The position numbers were made by a program, and so were the translations under genes. The notes under the pieces are model-generated. The model made no database searches, had not been told where the DNA came from, and was given only the letters and a program-made list of their open reading frames with translations. DNA of 34,533 nucleotides from Rhodobacteraceae bacterium UBA2776 (lineage in GTDB: Bacteria; Pseudomonadota; Alphaproteobacteria; Rhodobacterales; Rhodobacteraceae): positions 1-34,533 of the forward strand of contig DEIK01000048.1 of assembly GCA_002352425.1 (NCBI GenBank). The letters run 5' to 3'. Below, piece by piece: positions 31,477-34,533 of this stretch. Every line of letters starts with the position of its first letter. Within the stretch, counting starts at the first letter, position 1.

Positions 31477-32471
31477 TGGAGAAGATTTGCCTGACACGCC
31501 CCGCCTTGGCGCGTTTGATGCCCATGCATCTGATTTTGGCTCCAAATGGTGAAATTCTGCAATGCGGACCAACCATTGCAAAACTATTTACCGATCCTAG
31601 TCTTTTGGGACAATCATTCTTTGACTGTTTTGACGTCAGCCGCCCCTACAATATGATGTCCGTGGCGGACATTCTCGCCTCAAACGGGACCAAGCTGCAT
31701 TTGTCGATGCGCAATCAGCACCAGACCACGTTAAAGGCTGTTGGGGTGGCGCTTGAGGGGCAAGATGGCTTGTTGTTGGACATGTCATTTGGGATTTCGG
31801 TAGTTGATGCGATCGGCACATATGATTTATCAATTGCAGATTTTGCCGCAACGGATCTTGCCGTTGAGATGCTCTATCTGATCGAGGCAAAATCAGCCGC
31901 GATGAATGAATCCCACAAGCTGAATGCCCGCCTGCAAGGGGCCAAAATCGCGGCCGAAGAACAGGCCTATACAGATACATTGACGGGGCTGAAAAACCGC
32001 CGTGCTATGGACCATGTGTTGTCGCGTTTCTTGAGCACGGGTGAAAGCTTCGGCCTGATGCAGGTCGATTTGGATTATTTCAAGGCCGTGAATGACACCT
32101 TAGGCCATGCGGCGGGGGATCATGTTTTGTTGGAAGTCGCGCGTATTTTGATCGACGAAACCCGCGGCGAGGATCTGGTGGCGCGGGTCGGGGGCGATGA
32201 ATTTGTATTGCTGTTCCACCGTCTGACCGATCTTGAGAAGTTGAATGACATTGCCAATCGGATCATCGAGCGGATGGAGGTGCCAATTATGTTCGAAGGG
32301 CGCCAATGCCGAATTTCCACCAGCATTGGCACAACCATTTCCGACTTCTACGCCGAGCCGGACATGGACAAAATGCTAAGCGATGCGGACTTGGCACTTT
32401 ACGCCTCCAAAGATAAGGGGCGAGCCTGCAACACTGTGTTTAGCGCCGATTTGTTGCGCCAAGCCTCTTGA
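31476..32471 (+). CDS. HNOBA-GGDEF diguanylate cyclase
   Basis: This is a 331-residue cytoplasmic protein. Residues ~10-140 match the H-NOX-associated (HNOBA) domain best known from soluble guanylate cyclases: LARLMPMHLILAPNGEILQC, then ATDLAVEMLYLIEAKSAAMN. A helical linker (~140-165) leads to a GGDEF domain with DTLTGLKNRRAMD, DLDYFKAVNDTLGHAAGD and VARVGGDEFVLL. GGDEF is at 239-243 and the inhibitory RxxD site is RGED (230-233), five residues before it. The cyclase should be active and feedback-inhibited by c-di-GMP. It starts within the stop of the H-NOX gene, so the two are coupled and very likely form a sensor-output pair. Confidence 0.92.
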   Translation: MEKICLTRPALARLMPMHLILAPNGEILQCGPTIAKLFTDPSLLGQSFFDCFDVSRPYNMMSVADILASNGTKLHLSMRNQHQTTLKAVGVALEGQDGLLLDMSFGISVVDAIGTYDLSIADFAATDLAVEMLYLIEAKSAAMNESHKLNARLQGAKIAAEEQAYTDTLTGLKNRRAMDHVLSRFLSTGESFGLMQVDLDYFKAVNDTLGHAAGDHVLLEVARILIDETRGEDLVARVGGDEFVLLFHRLTDLEKLNDIANRIIERMEVPIMFEGRQCRISTSIGTTISDFYAEPDMDKMLSDADLALYASKDKGRACNTVFSADLLRQAS

Positions 32472-32653
32472 ACAAAATGTCCGTTGTCAGGCTGCAAAAC
32501 CGTGGCCAAGCTGGGTCAGGTAACGAAAACCACAGCTGCGACGGTCCTCCTATTTGATCAACGAACACATTTCGGCCCGTTTTTGTCATTGTTTGGCCGC
32601 GAATCTTTGGCAAGTGTTCTTTGAAACAAGATTAACAACATTCGGAGACGACG

Positions 32654-32800
32654 ATGGACCTGTTCACAACAATTTCTTTTGACCAAATTGGCATGGCATT
32701 CTTGACTGTTTTTGTTATCCGCGAGGCAATGATCTATGCCTTGCCAGACGATATCGCTGGCCCCGGTGGTTGGTTGGTTGACACAGGTTTTGCTGATTGA
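32654..32800 (+). CDS. Small 48-residue protein of unknown function
   Basis: The frame reads MDLFTTISFDQIGMAFLTVF, then VIREAMIYALPDDIAGPGGW and a short acidic end. The N-terminal half is amphipathic or hydrophobic and could lie on the membrane. GGAG is 6 bases before the ATG, which is a good site. No family is recognised. It stands alone, ~180 bp after the cyclase gene. Confidence 0.5.
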   Translation: MDLFTTISFDQIGMAFLTVFVIREAMIYALPDDIAGPGGWLVDTGFAD

Positions 32801-33090
32801 CAGCAATAACCTAGAATATAAGGGATTTCGGTGAAAATGCGTTACCATTCGAAGCCCCATCAAAAGGGGGCGCCGACCACTGGGAATACCTTGTGATTTC
32901 TGCAATTCCCTTTGATTTTTGCCAAGATGGTAAAGAGCGCCGCAGTTTCAAATCGGATAGGGGCAGAGCTTGAAGCTGTTACCCAAAACCAACCCTGGAC
33001 ACTGACAGGTGGTCACCAAACACTGACAAACCGTTTCATATTTAACCGCGCCTTCGGGCCAAAACAGCGTAACCTATAAGAACCGTTATA
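32801..33090. other. Intergenic stretch with paired direct repeat
   Basis: No gene of useful length is seen. ACACTGACA occurs at 32999-33007 and 33020-33028, exactly 21 bases apart, with the near-palindrome GGTGGTCACC between them. A short stem GCCCC/GGGGC lies at 32854-32871. Confidence 0.4.
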
Positions 33091-33125
33091 GAAAAAGGGC
33101 GCACTGCTTATCGCAATACGCCCTT
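33091..33125 (-). terminator. Intrinsic terminator of the cold-shock gene
   Basis: On the minus strand AAGGGCG (33119-33125) pairs with CGCCCTT (33095-33101), continuing into TTTTTC. The stem with a U-run about 40 bp after the stop codon is a standard rho-independent terminator. Confidence 0.75.
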
Positions 33126-33163
33126 AAATCATTCAACAACCGTCCCAATAGATGGGAACAGGC

Positions 33164-33370
33164 TTATGCCAAAGCGATGTTTGTTGCGCTTTCGCGGCCG
33201 TCGCGGCCAGGTTCGATGTCGAAAGTAACTTTCTGATCGTCAGCCAAACCAGTCAGGCCAGCTTGTTCAACAGCCGAGATGTGTACAAACACGTCTTTGC
33301 TGCCGCCTTCAGGCGCGATGAAGCCGAAGCCTTTTGTTGCATTAAACCATTTTACGGTGCCAGTAGCCAT
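33164..33370 (-). CDS. Cold-shock domain protein (CspA family)
   Basis: This is a 68-residue OB-fold RNA/DNA chaperone. The RNA-binding motifs are RNP1 KGFGFI and RNP2 VFVHI, and it opens MATGTVKWFNATKGFGFIAP. Cold-shock proteins melt mRNA secondary structure and often persist at all temperatures in alphaproteobacteria. AGGAGAA is 7 bases before the ATG at 33370. A terminator follows at 33091-33125, so it is a single-gene unit. A long untranslated leader in the upstream gap is possible but not proven. Confidence 0.95.
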   Translation of the reverse strand: MATGTVKWFNATKGFGFIAPEGGSKDVFVHISAVEQAGLTGLADDQKVTFDIEPGRDGRESATNIALA

Positions 33371-33768
33371 CGTATATTCTCCTATTTATCTGCCCGCAGA
33401 ATGCGGCAGCTCGGCTCAGCCAGAACAAGATCGATATACTGAGCTGTTAAGAGCAGTGTAGCCGATAGAGGTAACGTCGCAGGCTCCACATAGGCCCATG
33501 CCGCGAAAACATCAAGGAATTTGTCAACCGGCGCGCGGATTGGCAGAATTGGTCGTGATTTACGTTTGGATATTGGCGGGGCAGAACTTCCCCCCATAGA
33601 TCGCCGTCACGTTGGGCACACGTCCAAGCGGGTTTCGGGCCGTAGATGCGCTGAAATTGCAGAATTGACACGCTGTAGGGCCGCGTTGAATGACGCGCAA
33701 CGGCTAAACCACTTTCCAGCTTCGCCGCTTTTTCAGCCAGCTATGTCATTGAAGGGGATTTACACCTG
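33371..33768. other. 398-bp gap without a convincing gene
   Basis: It must hold the csp promoter (minus strand) and that of the AraC gene (plus strand). Open frames here look like noise. The AraC frame remains open from 33694 and reads protein-like just before the ATG (ASYVIEGDLHLM), with a TGA at 33691, so remnants of a longer N-terminus may lie here. Confidence 0.4.
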
Positions 33769-34428
33769 ATGGACGCCAAAGTGGTCGTAGATGGCACCAA
33801 AGGTGAGCAGCCTTTGCCGCAGTTTTCTGTAATGTTGCCCAAAGATGGCCCCATCACCAGTTGGAGCCCCGCATCGGTCGCGGTCTTTTCTGTCGGATTA
33901 TATCCCGAGGCCTGGGCGAAGTTAGAACGCACCGGCAACCTTGGTGCGCTATCTGCGGCATTGCACCAGATACTCTGTGATACCCCGCCCAATGCTAAGG
34001 TTGATCAAAAATGGTCAGAGTTTTGCACCACAATCACGCCGGTCTGGCAAAATGCTCGCGCCAGTGGGGGGGGCGATTGGTCTTGCTCTACCCGACTGAG
34101 CGATTGGTCCCGCTCGATTTTGGCCCGTGTCGCTATGGCTGGGCCTGGGCGCAGTATCCGCGCGTTTGAGCGGCGCCTAAAGCGTTGGAGCACCCAATCG
34201 CGCCAGTCGCTGAAATCCTATTCGGACATGGAAAACCTGCACAGGCTGTCTGCCCTCAATGCAGGTGTCGACGCAGCCGCGTTGGTCAATGATGCGGGTT
34301 ACAGTGACCAATCCCATATGGTGCGTGCGGTGCGGCGGGCGACGGGGTTTTCGCCCGTCCAGCTGAACCGCCATATTGAAATGGAAGAGGCCTTTTGGTG
34401 CTACCGTTTGTTGGGTGAGCGTTTTTAG
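33769..34428 (+). CDS. AraC-family regulator, N-terminally short
   Basis: This is a 219-residue protein. The C-terminal part has the AraC DNA-binding features: FERRLKRWSTQSRQSLKSYS, then AALVNDAGYSDQSHMVRAVR and RATGFSPVQLNRHI (second helix-turn-helix). The middle (SPASVAVFSVGLYPEAWAKL) matches the sensory region of a Rhodobacteraceae AraC subgroup that is usually about 270-290 residues, so ~60 residues seem missing. AAGGGG about 11 bases upstream could serve ATG 33769. It may be a working short form or a decayed gene. Confidence 0.7.
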   Translation: MDAKVVVDGTKGEQPLPQFSVMLPKDGPITSWSPASVAVFSVGLYPEAWAKLERTGNLGALSAALHQILCDTPPNAKVDQKWSEFCTTITPVWQNARASGGGDWSCSTRLSDWSRSILARVAMAGPGRSIRAFERRLKRWSTQSRQSLKSYSDMENLHRLSALNAGVDAAALVNDAGYSDQSHMVRAVRRATGFSPVQLNRHIEMEEAFWCYRLLGERF

Positions 34429-34511
34429 GGGGGGAGATAGACCTGATCGCAGCACAGCAAAGGCAGCTTCGTTGCCAGAAGAAATCTTAAACTATGGCTG
34501 CCGTGGGAAAA

Positions 34512-34533
34512 TGGTAGCCCGTACGAGAATCGA
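34512..34533 (-). tRNA. 3' end of a tRNA (partial, off right edge)
   Basis: Read on the minus strand the last 22 bases end in CCA (34514-34512). Before it are a discriminator A, a 7-base acceptor arm ACGGGCT, a 5-base T-stem half CTCGT and the T-loop remainder TCGATT. The segment lengths fit a tRNA exactly. The 5' acceptor arm should be AGCCCGT or a G-U variant. The isotype cannot be told from this part. Confidence 0.6.

Noticed and set aside
32819..32905. 19-residue frame MRYHSKPHQKGAPTTGNTL
   Set aside because: It is too short to support without conservation data.

Overview
The window is chromosomal DNA of an alphaproteobacterium, most likely a marine Rhodobacteraceae (Roseobacter-group) species. 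This rests on protein styles typical of that group (DUF1127 pair, DUF983, DUF2061, DUF3572 next to a PleD-type cyclase, the lipocalin-like lipoprotein, H-NOX/GGDEF pair), dense gene packing and moderately high GC. No prophage, IS element or CRISPR array is visible. The assignment is from my own reading, not from a search.

Layout. 1-1514 (-): most of parE, running off the left edge. 1665-4220 (+): a class IIA HAD protein and a TPR protein. 4316-6034 (-): metG. 6131-7806: a DUF1810 protein converging on an MFS exporter. 7952-12635 (+): DsrE-like secreted protein, aldo/keto reductase, lipocalin-like lipoprotein, small secreted protein, a carnitine dehydrogenase/thioesterase fusion and a lower-GC TagO-like secreted protein. 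12637-15648: XRE regulator (-), then DUF2061, fatty acid desaturase and a DMT-family permease (+). 15708-16821 (-): NUDIX hydrolase and DUF983 protein. 17017-19019 (+): EF-hand protein, ECF sigma factor, small membrane protein (possible anti-sigma) and heavy-metal-sensor-like protein. 19036-20795: PleD-type diguanylate cyclase (-) and DUF3572 protein (+). 20840-22604 (+): a TPR-sulfotransferase gene broken by three lesions. 22601-26253 (-): a MarR regulator and a 1065-residue self-sufficient reductive dehalogenase, divergent from a HAD phosphatase (26372-27058, +). 27121-27853 (-): two overlapping DUF1127 genes followed by a two-hairpin RNA with anti-Shine-Dalgarno loops, matching the CcaF1/CcsR (cuckoo) sRNA arrangement of Rhodobacter. 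27989-30739 (+): LysR regulator and a non-pyrrolysine MttB-family methyltransferase. 30868-32471 (+): an H-NOX-like protein without its haem-ligand residues, overlapping an HNOBA-GGDEF cyclase. 32654-34533: a small protein, a cold-shock protein with terminator, an N-terminally short AraC regulator and the 3' end of a tRNA.

Themes. Two proteins belong to corrinoid-linked families (reductive dehalogenase, MttB). The carnitine fusion should yield glycine betaine, which MttB-family enzymes can demethylate in other organisms, but the dehydrocarnitine-cleavage enzyme and a corrinoid protein are not in view. Two c-di-GMP synthases are present, one probably controlled by the unusual H-NOX. The most interesting parts are the haem-less H-NOX/cyclase pair, the fused dehalogenase with its repeat-rich control region, the DUF1127/anti-SD RNA locus, and a 34-bp dispersed intergenic element.
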